64,000 bases of DNA. Origin: JBGTLW01 sp964614575 (GTDB lineage: Bacteria; Planctomycetota; Phycisphaerae; Phycisphaerales; Phycisphaeraceae). The notes beneath the pieces were generated by a model. The model was not told the origin of the DNA, did not search any database, and saw only the letters and a program-made list of their open reading frames with translations. A program made the position numbers and the translations under genes. The stretch is taken from the NCBI GenBank assembly GCA_964614575.1, contig CAZTLX010000001.1:1-64000 (forward strand), given 5' to 3'. Within the stretch, counting starts at the first letter, position 1. Each line of letters opens with the position of its first letter. Positions 15,369 through 24,010 of this stretch are shown one piece after another.

Positions 15369-15374
15369 ATTGTA
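15369..15374 (-). promoter_or_regulatory. -10 box of the FIST gene (leaderless type)
   Basis: TACAAT on the reverse strand, six bases before ATG 15362. Confidence 0.45.
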
Positions 15375-15390
15375 GGGCAACCCGCGGCCT

Positions 15391-15540
15391 GTTTACCGGG
15401 CGGCACGAAGTACCCCGGTTCGGCGGCCAATGTCGAATGAGTAAACCAGAATGACGAAAGGGTGGGGTTTCGCGATTCTTCGTCATTCTGGTTTACTCAT
15501 TCGTCATTTCCACCGGCGCTCTTCGTGCCACCCGCTAAAC
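15391..15540. repeat. 150-bp nested inverted-repeat element
   Basis: Outer arms 15391-15410 and 15521-15540 match 18 of 20 bases in inverted orientation (GTTTASCGGGYGGCACGAAG). Inside, 15434-15458 and 15479-15503 form a perfect 25-base stem with a 20-base loop. It has no ORF. Size and terminal repeats suit a miniature mobile element or a stable RNA hairpin between two divergent genes. Confidence 0.8.
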
Positions 15541-15568
15541 GTCATGGGTTATGATGGTGCCCACGATC

Positions 15569-16510
15569 ATGGGTGACGCTGCTGACAATTCGCCCGGCCC
15601 GCTGGACGAGCTGGATGTCCTGGCCGATATCGCCGGCTTCGGCACCGAGCCCGAGCTGCCTTACAAGCTGGTCGCGATCGACCTGGACGGCACGCTGCTG
15701 CGCGCCGACAAGCAGATCACCAAGCGCAACGCCAAGGCGATCAAACGCGCGACCGAGCTGGGGGTGAAGGTGGTGCTGTGCTCGGCCCGGCCGCCGCGGA
15801 CGGTGCGAGAGATCTACAACCTGCTGGGCCTCGATTCGCTGGAGATCAACTACAACGGCGCGCTGGTTCACGACCCGGTGCGGGGCAAGCACCTCTCGCA
15901 CCTGCCGCTGGCCGGGGACATCGCGCTGCGGATCGTGCAGATGGCGCGGCTGATGGACGAGTCGATCGACATCAGCCTCGAGGTGCTCGACAAGATGTAC
16001 ACCGATCGGCCGCAGTCGAAGATCCAGACCGAGACGAGCAAGCGTTTCAAGCCGGACAAGATCGGCCCGATCAAGTCGCTGGTCGAGCAGCCGGTGACCA
16101 AGCTGATGCTGCTGGCACCCGAGGAGGTGCTGCGGCCGGTGAAGGCGGCGATCCACGAGCAGTTCCGCAACGATGTCGGGCTGATGGAGAGCGACACGAC
16201 GCTGCTGCAGTATGTCCACCCGCGGGTGGATAAGGGCCGCGCGCTGCGGTACGTCGCCGACTACTACAAGATCCCGAAGGAGAAGGTGCTGGCGATCGGC
16301 GACGCGCCCAATGACGTGTCGATGCTCAAGTGGGCCGGGCTGGGCTGCTGCGTGAACAACGGCTGGGCCGAGGCCATCGCCGCCGCCGACGAACTGATCC
16401 CGCCCAACGACCAGGACGCGGTCGCCTACGCGATCGACACGTTCGTGCTTCAGGGCGTCAAGCCCCCCGAGGCCCCGCCGACCATGCTGCTCGATGAGTT
16501 CGATATCTGA
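15569..16510 (+). CDS. HAD-IIB (Cof-like) phosphatase
   Basis: 313 residues from ATG 15569. Motif I DLDGTLL, motif II in VVLCSARPPRTV, and motif IV GDAPNDVSMLKWAGLG, with a C2 cap between, as in Cof/YbiV-type HAD-IIB hydrolases. These dephosphorylate sugar phosphates, flavins or pyridoxal phosphate. ATG 15551/15554 also lie in frame but overlap a TATGAT box (15550-15555), so 15569 is more likely. The C-terminal 30 residues extend beyond the family core. The glycosylase gene begins five bases after its stop, so they share an operon. Confidence 0.85.
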   Translation: MGDAADNSPGPLDELDVLADIAGFGTEPELPYKLVAIDLDGTLLRADKQITKRNAKAIKRATELGVKVVLCSARPPRTVREIYNLLGLDSLEINYNGALVHDPVRGKHLSHLPLAGDIALRIVQMARLMDESIDISLEVLDKMYTDRPQSKIQTETSKRFKPDKIGPIKSLVEQPVTKLMLLAPEEVLRPVKAAIHEQFRNDVGLMESDTTLLQYVHPRVDKGRALRYVADYYKIPKEKVLAIGDAPNDVSMLKWAGLGCCVNNGWAEAIAAADELIPPNDQDAVAYAIDTFVLQGVKPPEAPPTMLLDEFDI

Positions 16511-16515
16511 CGCGC

Positions 16516-17478
16516 ATGAGTGGCTCCACCCTTACGCTGCCCGTGCCCGACGACTTTGTCCTGTTCAAGGCGGTGTGTTCCTACGGCTACTTCCTGCTCG
16601 CGCCCAACCGCTGGGACCGGCGGACCGGCCGTTTCCACCGTGTTTTTCGAGGAAATCGTGATCGCATCATCCGCGTCACCATGAACCAGACAGATGCGCG
16701 GCCCGACCGCCTGCGCCTGACCTGCGACCGCAAGCTCGCCGCCGACGAAGCCGCGGCCATCAAACAACAGACCACGCGCATGCTCCGCATCGATGAGGAC
16801 CAGGCCGCGTGGTACCGCGTGCATCCCATCGCCAGACGCCGCCGCTTCGGCCGTATGTTCCGCAGCGCCGACCTCTTCGAGGACATGGTCAAGACCATCA
16901 CCGGCTGCAACGTCACCTGGCGCAACACCATGACCATGAACACGCTGCTGGTCGAGCACGTCGGCCAAGGCGGTTGGCCCACCCCTGCGATGGTCACCGA
17001 CTTCGGCAGCGAACGCCTGAAAATCCGGTGCAAGGTCGGCTACCGTGCCGAACGCATCGTCCGCCTCGCCGAGGCGTTTCTCGACGGGTCGCTCGACCCC
17101 GCGTGGTACGAAGACCCCGCCCGCACCACCGACGAGCTGTTCCACGCCATCAAAGCGCTCTATGGCTTTGGGGATTACGCGGCCAACAACATGCTCCAAC
17201 TGCTCGGCCACTACGACCGCCTGCCCATCGACACCGAAACCTACCGCCACTTCTGCCTCACTCAGAACATCAAACGCCCCAAAGACCCGACCAGACTGCA
17301 CCGGCGCATCGAACGCTACTACGGCAAATTTCAACCCTTCGCGTTCAAGGCCTACTGGTTCGAGCTGTGGTCGAACTACGAGCAGCGCTACGGCCCGGCG
17401 CGGGGCTGGTGCCCCGATGAGACCGGCCCCAACTTCACCGCCGCCACGCTCAATCAGCCCGCCGGCGCAAACGTTTAG
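16516..17478 (+). CDS. HhH-GPD family DNA glycosylase-like protein
   Basis: 320 residues, OGG1/AlkA-like. An N-terminal beta domain (FVLFKAVCSYGYFLLAPNRW) precedes the helical HhH-GPD core: FEDMVKTITGCNVTWRNTM, hairpin LYGFGDYAANNMLQLLG and the catalytic Asp in LPIDTETY. The Lys used by bifunctional glycosylases/lyases is replaced in the hairpin (GFGDYAA), so it would be monofunctional. Substrate unknown; probably oxidised or alkylated bases. Follows the HAD gene by five bases. Confidence 0.78.
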   Translation: MSGSTLTLPVPDDFVLFKAVCSYGYFLLAPNRWDRRTGRFHRVFRGNRDRIIRVTMNQTDARPDRLRLTCDRKLAADEAAAIKQQTTRMLRIDEDQAAWYRVHPIARRRRFGRMFRSADLFEDMVKTITGCNVTWRNTMTMNTLLVEHVGQGGWPTPAMVTDFGSERLKIRCKVGYRAERIVRLAEAFLDGSLDPAWYEDPARTTDELFHAIKALYGFGDYAANNMLQLLGHYDRLPIDTETYRHFCLTQNIKRPKDPTRLHRRIERYYGKFQPFAFKAYWFELWSNYEQRYGPARGWCPDETGPNFTAATLNQPAGANV

Positions 17479-17521
17479 CGCGTGCCGCGAAGCGCCCGGT
17501 ATCTCGCTACCCTGATCACGC

Positions 17522-19312
17522 ATGTCCGAATCTCCTCTCCGCACCCCTGGTCGTGGTCGCCTGGCGCGGATCATCGTGTTCGCGCTGATTGGGTTCGGTG
17601 TGCTCTACGCCGGCTTCCAGTTCCGCCTCTGGACCTTCGAGACCACCACGCCGATCCGCTGGGAATCGGACCTGCGCAACGCCTGGCGGTGGGGCAGCTA
17701 CGCCGATGACCACGGCCTGCTGAGCACCTACGACCTGGTCCGCTTCGAGCGGCACGGCAGCGGCCAGTACGGCTTGGACTACGTGCCGCTGCGCCTCACC
17801 GTCGCGTGGTACTGGGTCAAGACCGCGGCGTGGCTTGAGCCGGGGCTGACGGCGTGGTCGCCAAGCCTGCGCACCAACGCGCCGCTGCTCGCGGTGCATC
17901 TTCTGATGGAACTCATCGCGACCGCCGGGCTGTTCGCCATCGTCTTCACGTGGTGCCGCGAACTGGGCGGCGTGAAGGCGCGGCACGCGCCGTGGTGGGC
18001 GTTGGCGTGCGCAGCGGTGCTGTATCTGAATCCGGCATCGGTGATCAACGCGTTCGGCCGGCCGGGCACGGACACGTGGGTGCTGCCGTTCTTCACGTGG
18101 GCGGTGTGGTGCGCGATGACGGGGCGGTGGTGGGGGGCGGGGGTGGTCATCGGGCTGGGCGCGATGATGAAGGGACAGGTGATGCTCGGCGGTCCGGTGT
18201 TCCTGCTCTGGGCGTTGTTCATGGGCAAGCCGACGCAAGCGATGCGCTGGTTGGCGGGGGTGTTGTTCGGCGGGGTGGTGGTGCTGCTGCCTTGGTTGCT
18301 GACGGCCTGGCCGCTGGGCGCGTCGCAGCGGGTGTGGACCGGCGCGGGGCTGTGGTTGTTGCCGATCGCGCTGGGGTGCGCCGCGTTCGGCGTGCTGGTG
18401 GCGAGGCGTGCGGAGGCCGAAAACGATTCGCCGGACCAACTGGGGCCGATCGCGCTGCACCTGATCTTTGCCGCGGGGCTGCTGGTGCTGATCGTGGCCG
18501 CGGCGCTGTTGCGGGGCGGTTGGGGCTGGGCGCTGGGGCTGGGTTTGGCGACCTCGGGCTGCCTGGTGTGGGCGCGGTGGGGAGGTGTCGGCCAGCGGGT
18601 GCCGGCGCTGGGGCTGCTCTTTGCCCAGGCGGCGCTTAGTGGCATGGTGTTGTTCGACGCGGGTGATGCGTGGTTCGAGGTCGGGCCGTGGTACGGCGCG
18701 CACAAGTTTTCGCATCGGCTGGAGATGGGCGGGTCGATGTGCCTGGCGGGGATCATGCAGTCACGGTTCGGCTATGGGCCGCAGGACGTGCTGTTCACCT
18801 TGCCGTGGCTGGGCGGGGTGTTTGAGGTGACGGCGTGGCGGTTGTTGATGGGCCTGTTCGCGGCGTTGTATATCGTCGGGTGCTACGCGATCGCCCGGCA
18901 GTTTCGTCGGCGGGGGCCGCACTTCCTGATCGCGATCTGCACGCCGTGGCTGGTGTGGTTCGCGTTTGCGGCGCAGATCCACGAGCGCTACCTGCTCTTC
19001 GGCGCGGGGCTGGCCGCGGCCACGCTGGCGGTACACCGCGGAGCGTTTGTCTTGTCGCTCTTGCTAAGCGCGCTGAGCTGGCTGATGACGATCTGGGTGA
19101 TGCTGCAATCCCGCACCCGCGGCGAATACCTCGACGGCTTCGGCGACACGCTGCACAACTTCATCCGCCCGCTGATCCCCGACGCCGGCTGGGCGGTGAT
19201 GCTTATTGCGCTGATCTTCCTCTGGCTCTCGTTCAACGGCCGCGGCGATCAAGCCTTCAACCGCGAAGCCTCGCACCGGCAAGACGCGGCGGACGCGGGG
19301 GCAGGGGCTTAA
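17522..19312 (+). CDS. Polytopic membrane protein, GT-C glycosyltransferase-like
   Basis: 596 residues with about 11-13 membrane helices. After the first helix comes an extracytoplasmic loop with RWESDLRNAWRWG, whose acidic residue sits where GT-C transferases keep their catalytic Asp. Later loops carry NPASVINAFGRPGTDTWVLP and HERYLLFGAGL, features of GT-C enzymes that use polyprenyl-phosphate sugars, such as DUF2029 or PMT relatives. Function therefore is probably glycan assembly at the membrane, but no family was firmly recognised. Starts 43 bases after the glycosylase gene, possibly with its own promoter. Confidence 0.6.
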   Translation: MSESPLRTPGRGRLARIIVFALIGFGVLYAGFQFRLWTFETTTPIRWESDLRNAWRWGSYADDHGLLSTYDLVRFERHGSGQYGLDYVPLRLTVAWYWVKTAAWLEPGLTAWSPSLRTNAPLLAVHLLMELIATAGLFAIVFTWCRELGGVKARHAPWWALACAAVLYLNPASVINAFGRPGTDTWVLPFFTWAVWCAMTGRWWGAGVVIGLGAMMKGQVMLGGPVFLLWALFMGKPTQAMRWLAGVLFGGVVVLLPWLLTAWPLGASQRVWTGAGLWLLPIALGCAAFGVLVARRAEAENDSPDQLGPIALHLIFAAGLLVLIVAAALLRGGWGWALGLGLATSGCLVWARWGGVGQRVPALGLLFAQAALSGMVLFDAGDAWFEVGPWYGAHKFSHRLEMGGSMCLAGIMQSRFGYGPQDVLFTLPWLGGVFEVTAWRLLMGLFAALYIVGCYAIARQFRRRGPHFLIAICTPWLVWFAFAAQIHERYLLFGAGLAAATLAVHRGAFVLSLLLSALSWLMTIWVMLQSRTRGEYLDGFGDTLHNFIRPLIPDAGWAVMLIALIFLWLSFNGRGDQAFNREASHRQDAADAGAGA

Positions 19313-19325
19313 CGGCTTGTGGGGT

Positions 19326-20171
19326 TCATGCCTCGAGCGTGAGGCCGACCACGGCGATGCCCGCTTTCTCCGCCGCGGCGAGGACCTGCGGCTTGTCCAT
19401 CAGGATGACCTTGCCCGCGGCGACCGCGAGGCAGGTCGCGCCCGCGGCCTGCAACTGCGTGATGGTGTCGAGGCCGATGCTCGGCACATCGAAGCGCAGG
19501 TCCTTCTCCGCGTCCGGGCCCTTGAGCAGCGTCCAGCCGCCCTTGCGGCAGTGCTCGCCGGCGCGGGCGATCATCTTCGCGGTGCCCTCGATCGCCTCGA
19601 CCGCGAGGATGTTGCGGTCCTTGATCGCGATCGCCTGGCCGATGTCCAGGTCGTTCATCCGCAGCAGCACCGGCCAGCCGAAGTCGATGTCCGCCTGCTG
19701 CGCGGCCGAGGGCGCCCGCGCGGTCATCACGCCCGCGTCGGCCAGGTGATCGGGGATGTACGCGGTGGTGTCGATGAGTTCGATTCCCTTGCGGCCAAGC
19801 TGATCGGCCAGCGCGCCCAGCAGCGCCTGGCTGCGCCGGTCGCGGCGCGACTGGCCGAACCAGAATAGCAGCCCCATCGGATCGGGCATGATCGAGCGGG
19901 CCTGCGCCCATCTGGAGAGGTACATGTCGGTCTTGTTGACGGTGCCGACCATGATCGCCTGCCGCGCCCCGAACCGCCGCAGGCAGCGCACCCACGAGCC
20001 GATGCGCGTGAAGCCGACTTCCACGAAGTGATCGCAGAGCGGGCGCAGCTCGGGGTCGGTCATCCCGCGAAAGCCGACGCACGCGACCGGCCGCCCGGCC
20101 GCACGCAGTCCCTGCGCCTGCAGCACCGGCAAGCGCCCCCCGCCCGCGATCAGCCCGATCGGTTCATCCAT
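19326..20171 (-). CDS. lpxI: UDP-2,3-diacylglucosamine pyrophosphatase LpxI
   Basis: 281 residues, typical length. N-terminal GLIAGGGRLPVL, central VNKTDMYLSRW and MPDPMGL segments, and the C-terminal (DUF1009) part with DLDIGQAIAIKDRNILAVEA, EGTA, DVPSIGLDTI and AVAAGKVILMDK. LpxI cleaves UDP-2,3-diacylglucosamine to lipid X in lipid A synthesis, in place of LpxH. It shows that the organism makes lipid A. A TACAAT box seven bases before ATG suggests leaderless mRNA. Only 13 bases separate its end from the convergent membrane-protein gene. Confidence 0.92.
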   Translation of the reverse strand: MDEPIGLIAGGGRLPVLQAQGLRAAGRPVACVGFRGMTDPELRPLCDHFVEVGFTRIGSWVRCLRRFGARQAIMVGTVNKTDMYLSRWAQARSIMPDPMGLLFWFGQSRRDRRSQALLGALADQLGRKGIELIDTTAYIPDHLADAGVMTARAPSAAQQADIDFGWPVLLRMNDLDIGQAIAIKDRNILAVEAIEGTAKMIARAGEHCRKGGWTLLKGPDAEKDLRFDVPSIGLDTITQLQAAGATCLAVAAGKVILMDKPQVLAAAEKAGIAVVGLTLEA

Positions 20172-20178
20172 GCGGCAG

Positions 20179-20184
20179 ATTGTA
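20179..20184 (-). promoter_or_regulatory. -10 box of lpxI (leaderless type)
   Basis: TACAAT on the reverse strand, seven bases before the lpxI ATG. Confidence 0.45.
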
Positions 20185-20194
20185 AGCGGACAAA

Positions 20195-21511
20195 TCAGCG
20201 GCGGGCTTTGGATCGTTCACGCCGTCGCTTTTGCGCGGCCGCACCTTCCGGGGGCGGCGGTGGCGTGCCCGCGCGCACATAGTTGGCCAGCCACTGCAGC
20301 CGCAGCATCGCGTGCGCGTTGAACCGCTTGTACGCGGCACAGAGGATCGTCGGCTCCGCCACGTCGCCGCGGTAGGGCCGGTGCTTCGGGCACCCGCCGT
20401 GGCACAGTTGCTTCCATTCGCAGTTAAAGCACGCCTGAGGCAGGTGCTGCTTGCGGGCGGCGAAGTCGCCGAGTTTGTTCACATCGGCGCGGTTGAGCCA
20501 GTTTGGGTCGGTGGGAGGTTGGACGGCCGAGGAATCGGCCGGGGCCGGGGGGTGCCCTTCGATCGTCAGGGCCACATCGTTCCGTGGGTTGATCCGGCCG
20601 AGCTGCCAGCGGCGTTCGACGTAGTGGTCGCAGCCGAAGAGGTCGCCGTTGTGCTCGACGGTGAGTTGACTGTGGCACTGCGGGCCGAGGATGCAGATCG
20701 ACGCCTGGCCCTGCACCAGCGCGCTGAGCACGCTGTCGAAGTGTCGCACGGAGACGGTGTCGCGGTAGCGGTCGAACCACAGGTCGAACACCTCGCAGAG
20801 GAACCGGCCGTAGTCCTCGGGCCTTGGCGAGAACGGCGCGAGGATTGGCCGAGCATCGTGGCCATTGCCGGCTTCCGAACTTCCGGGGGCGGGGGTCCAT
20901 TCGATCGCCGGGATGAACTGCATCCAGCGTTCGCCCAGCTCAAGCAGCGCGGTGAAAACCTTCCGGGGATGCTTGACGTTGCGGTCGTTGAGGACGCAGA
21001 GGATGTTGTGCTCGACCTGGTGATGGCGCAGCAGGCGCAGGCCCTGCATCACGCGGTCGTAGCTGCCGCGGGCTTGCTTATCGACGCGGTAGTGGTCGTG
21101 GTCTTCGCCGAGGCCGTCGATCGAGATGCCGATGAGGAATTTGTTCTCGCGGAAGAAGCGGCACCAGTCATCATCGAGCAGCGTGCCGTTGGTCTGCAGC
21201 GCGTGGCTGATCTGCTGGCCCGGCCGGGCGTATTTCTCTTGAAAGGCGATCGCCTGTTTGAAGAAGTCGAGCCCCGCGAGCGTCGGCTCGCCGCCCTGCC
21301 AGGCGATCATCACCTCGCGCGCGGCGTGCGGCAGGTACCCCGCAAAAACAGACTCCAGCGTCTCTAAAGACATCCGCTGCTCGTGACCGCCATACACCTC
21401 GTCGATCGTCGGCAGGTAGTAGCAGTACTGGCAGTCGAGGTTGCACAGCCCGCCGACGGGTTTGATCATCAGCGTGGTGCGGGCGGGCGCGAGCGGGTGG
21501 GCGGCAACCAT
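20195..21511 (-). CDS. Anaerobic sulfatase-maturating radical SAM enzyme
   Basis: 438 residues from ATG 21511. Radical SAM CxxxCxxC at Cys23/27/30 (CNLDCQYCYY), the AWQGGEPTLAGLDFF motif, and a C-terminal SPASM region with Cys clusters (CHSQLTVEHNGDLFGCDHYV; CFNCEWKQLCHGGCPKHR) holding two more iron-sulfur clusters. anSME oxidises a Cys or Ser in sulfatases to formylglycine. A longer frame to 21667 lacks homology; the reverse TATCGT box (forward 21519-21524) seven bases before ATG 21511 supports the shorter form. No active sulfatase is nearby; the sulfatase-like gene at 61722 lacks the target residue. The C-terminal tail is Pro- then Arg/Lys-rich. Confidence 0.92.
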   Translation of the reverse strand: MVAAHPLAPARTTLMIKPVGGLCNLDCQYCYYLPTIDEVYGGHEQRMSLETLESVFAGYLPHAAREVMIAWQGGEPTLAGLDFFKQAIAFQEKYARPGQQISHALQTNGTLLDDDWCRFFRENKFLIGISIDGLGEDHDHYRVDKQARGSYDRVMQGLRLLRHHQVEHNILCVLNDRNVKHPRKVFTALLELGERWMQFIPAIEWTPAPGSSEAGNGHDARPILAPFSPRPEDYGRFLCEVFDLWFDRYRDTVSVRHFDSVLSALVQGQASICILGPQCHSQLTVEHNGDLFGCDHYVERRWQLGRINPRNDVALTIEGHPPAPADSSAVQPPTDPNWLNRADVNKLGDFAARKQHLPQACFNCEWKQLCHGGCPKHRPYRGDVAEPTILCAAYKRFNAHAMLRLQWLANYVRAGTPPPPPEGAAAQKRRRERSKARR

Positions 21512-21591
21512 GTGATCCACGATACAGCGCGCCCCCCGAATCCCCAACCGGCACAGCGATGGTGCGGATTCGACGTTTGGCGACGCGCCGA

Positions 21592-22860
21592 TCAGCCGCG
21601 ATAAAGACGGTGAATCTGCTGAGCCTCGCGTGGCGCGAGCAAGCGCAGCATGCCACGCGTAAGACACGCGATGGGTGACAGCAAGAGGTATGCCACATCC
21701 GCACGCCAGGGCGAGGTCAGCCTTGCCGCGACTTGTGGCCCCAGCACGTCATACACCCGCCGCATCTGTCGGTGCAGCGCGGGTGATGCGGCTCGGATCG
21801 CCAGCTCGCCCGCCTTGAAGGTTTGCAGTTGCCGGGTCAGCGGCAGCGTCGAGCCGTCGGGTAAAGGGAGGGGCGTCGCGCCGGTCAGAAGGCGGTGACC
21901 GCGGGCCGCGGCGGTGGCGATGTAGCAGCTTGGCGAGGTGGTCGGCAGTTGCTGGTATTCGCGCAGCGCCAGCGCCCAGGCCGCGGACCACGCGGCGATA
22001 TACCCGGCGATGACCGCCCCCAGCCCGAGCAACGCGCCGAGGTTGAAGCGAGCGACCCCGCCGCTGCGCAGGCAGCGCGCCAGCGCGAAGCCGTACGCCA
22101 CCGCGAAGAGCCACGGCGAGCCGATCAGCGCGAAGAGGAACACGGCACCGGGCAGCGCGATCAAATCGCGGTTGATGAACACCAGGGCGATGTAAAGCAG
22201 CAGCAAAAACCCCGCGACGCCGGCGATGATCGACCAGCCCTTGACGCCGAGCTTCCAGGTGCGGGGCTTGCGCCGCCGCGGCAGCAGCGCGCCGAGCAGG
22301 GCGATGACCACGGCGGCGCCGATCAGGCCGACGACCGCAACCATGATCGGGGTGAGTTCGCCCTCGCCGATGGCCACGGCGAAGATCAGCGTGAACTGCG
22401 TGCCGAGCACCACACCCAGCGCCAGCCCGAGCTGCACCCAGAAGCGTCGGCCGCTCTCGCGCGGCGAGCTGATGAGCACGATCATGGCGACAGCGGCGAG
22501 GATCAGCAGCGGGTAGAACGGCCGGGCCGCGGGGCCGCCGAGCAACAGACCGATACGATCGCTCCAATGGCCCGATTGCCACTCGACAAAAAGGTGTGGG
22601 TCGGCCTCGACGATGCTGAAGGGTATCAGCGGCCAGGCGACGCCGAGGACGACCAGCACGATCCGGCTGAGGATGGGGAAGCTGCCGAGTGTCAGCCAGC
22701 CGGGGCGGAATTTCGCCGCCGCCATGGAAGCCGGCACCGCGTGCCCACACTCGGGGCAGGCCGCGTCGGTGCGCAGGGTGCGGAGGTTGTGGCCGCACGA
22801 AGCGCAGGGCAGGTCGCGGTCGAGGTGTTCCGGCGAGGCCGATGGCGTGGGAAGATTCAT
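21592..22860 (-). CDS. Zinc-ribbon membrane protein, DUF6688-like
   Basis: 422 residues from ATG 22860. An N-terminal zinc ribbon (CASCGHNLRTLRTDAACPEC) precedes about eight membrane helices. The C-terminal soluble part begins with SPSCYIATAAARGH, a Cys-containing motif like that in planctomycete DUF6688-type proteins, followed by a helical region ending in LAPREAQQIHRLYRG. Function unknown. A TATCTT box (forward 22867-22872) six bases before ATG suits leaderless expression. Longer in-frame extension to 22950 overlaps the epimerase end and lacks features. Confidence 0.6.
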   Translation of the reverse strand: MNLPTPSASPEHLDRDLPCASCGHNLRTLRTDAACPECGHAVPASMAAAKFRPGWLTLGSFPILSRIVLVVLGVAWPLIPFSIVEADPHLFVEWQSGHWSDRIGLLLGGPAARPFYPLLILAAVAMIVLISSPRESGRRFWVQLGLALGVVLGTQFTLIFAVAIGEGELTPIMVAVVGLIGAAVVIALLGALLPRRRKPRTWKLGVKGWSIIAGVAGFLLLLYIALVFINRDLIALPGAVFLFALIGSPWLFAVAYGFALARCLRSGGVARFNLGALLGLGAVIAGYIAAWSAAWALALREYQQLPTTSPSCYIATAAARGHRLLTGATPLPLPDGSTLPLTRQLQTFKAGELAIRAASPALHRQMRRVYDVLGPQVAARLTSPWRADVAYLLLSPIACLTRGMLRLLAPREAQQIHRLYRG

Positions 22861-22946
22861 GATTGGAAGATATGTGGTGTTGGATAACAGCCCGCCGACC
22901 ACGTCGGCGCGGGTCCGCGCCCGCGTGGTGGGCGGGCGAGTGGGCT

Positions 22947-23939
22947 TCAAGCGCCCAGTTGCTCGTGCTCGGCGATGATGCGGTCGATCAGCGCTTCTTC
23001 CTCCGCGTTGGGGGCCCAGCCCTCGTCGAGCTTGCGTTTGACATGCGTGCCCGCGCGTTGCAGGCCTTCTTCAAGCGTGATCTCGCAACGCCAGCCGCCG
23101 ACCGCCTCGCTGACCTTGGTGTTGTCGAACACCACCGAGTTGGTCTTGTCGCCGTGCAGCGGGCCTTCCCACGCCGGCTTGTAGCGGACCAGGGTGTCCG
23201 ATGCGACGTGGACGACGCGCGGTTCGACGCCGAGCACGCGGCCCATCGCGGCGAGGATGACGGCCCAGGTGTGGCCGCGGTCGCGGGTGATGTGATACGC
23301 CTCGCCGAGCGCGCGTTCGTTGCCGCAGAGCCTGATGAAGGCTCGGGCGTAGTCTTCGGAATGGGTGACGGTCCAGAGGCTCTGCCCGTCGCCGTGGAGG
23401 ATGACGGGTTTGTCGCGGAGCATGCGCCACGCGAGGTGCTCGCCGCCGACGAACGTGCCGGGGAACCGCGTGCGGTGGGTGTGGCTGGGGCGGACGATGG
23501 TGACGGGCAGCGTCCCCGCGGCGTGCGCTTCGAGCAGGCGTTTTTCCATCGCCGCCTTCTTGCGGCTGTATTCCCAGAACGGGTTGTCCAGCGGCGTGTC
23601 TTCGGTGATCACGTGGTCGCGGCAGGGCTTCTGGTACGCCGAGGCCGAGGAGATGAAGATGTACTGTTTGACCTTCCCGGCGAACACGGCGAGGTCGCGC
23701 TCGACGCGGGGCAGATCAAACGCGACGTACTGACAGACCACATCAAACCCGCGCTCGGCCAGGGCGGCGTAGGCGTCGTCGTCGTTCAGGTCGCCGGTGA
23801 TCTGTTCGACGCCGGCGGGCAGCGGTTCATCGCGCTGGCCGCGATTGAACACCGCCACCTGCTGCCCGGCCGCCGCGGCCGCCTGGACGCAGGCGTAGGA
23901 AATCTCACCCGTCCCGCCGATGTAGAGCACCTTGGTCAT
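22947..23939 (-). CDS. NAD-dependent epimerase/dehydratase (extended SDR)
   Basis: 330 residues. The N-terminal Rossmann motif is YIGGTGEIS; catalytic residues follow in SSASAY and YSRKKAAME. Substrate region includes THRTRFPGTFVGGE and HGDGQSLWTVTHSEDYARAF, typical of nucleoside-diphosphate-sugar epimerases and of the plant-like mRNA-binding SDR group. The natural substrate is probably a sugar nucleotide. TAAACT six bases upstream of ATG suggests leaderless expression. Confidence 0.82.
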   Translation of the reverse strand: MTKVLYIGGTGEISYACVQAAAAAGQQVAVFNRGQRDEPLPAGVEQITGDLNDDDAYAALAERGFDVVCQYVAFDLPRVERDLAVFAGKVKQYIFISSASAYQKPCRDHVITEDTPLDNPFWEYSRKKAAMEKRLLEAHAAGTLPVTIVRPSHTHRTRFPGTFVGGEHLAWRMLRDKPVILHGDGQSLWTVTHSEDYARAFIRLCGNERALGEAYHITRDRGHTWAVILAAMGRVLGVEPRVVHVASDTLVRYKPAWEGPLHGDKTNSVVFDNTKVSEAVGGWRCEITLEEGLQRAGTHVKRKLDEGWAPNAEEEALIDRIIAEHEQLGA

Positions 23940-23945
23940 CGGCGC

Positions 23946-23951
23946 AGTTTA
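23946..23951 (-). promoter_or_regulatory. -10 box of the epimerase gene (leaderless type)
   Basis: TAAACT on the reverse strand, six bases before the epimerase ATG. Confidence 0.4.
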
Positions 23952-24010
23952 ACCGCAGCGCCGCCTGGGGTGCATCAGGCCCGTTCTCCGCCGCAAGCGG
24001 CGGGAGCGGG

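Noticed and set aside
20179..21511. anSME and the sulfatase-like gene at 61722 as an enzyme-substrate pair
   Set aside because: The sulfatase-like protein lacks the Cys or Ser that the maturase modifies, and the genes are 40 kb apart.
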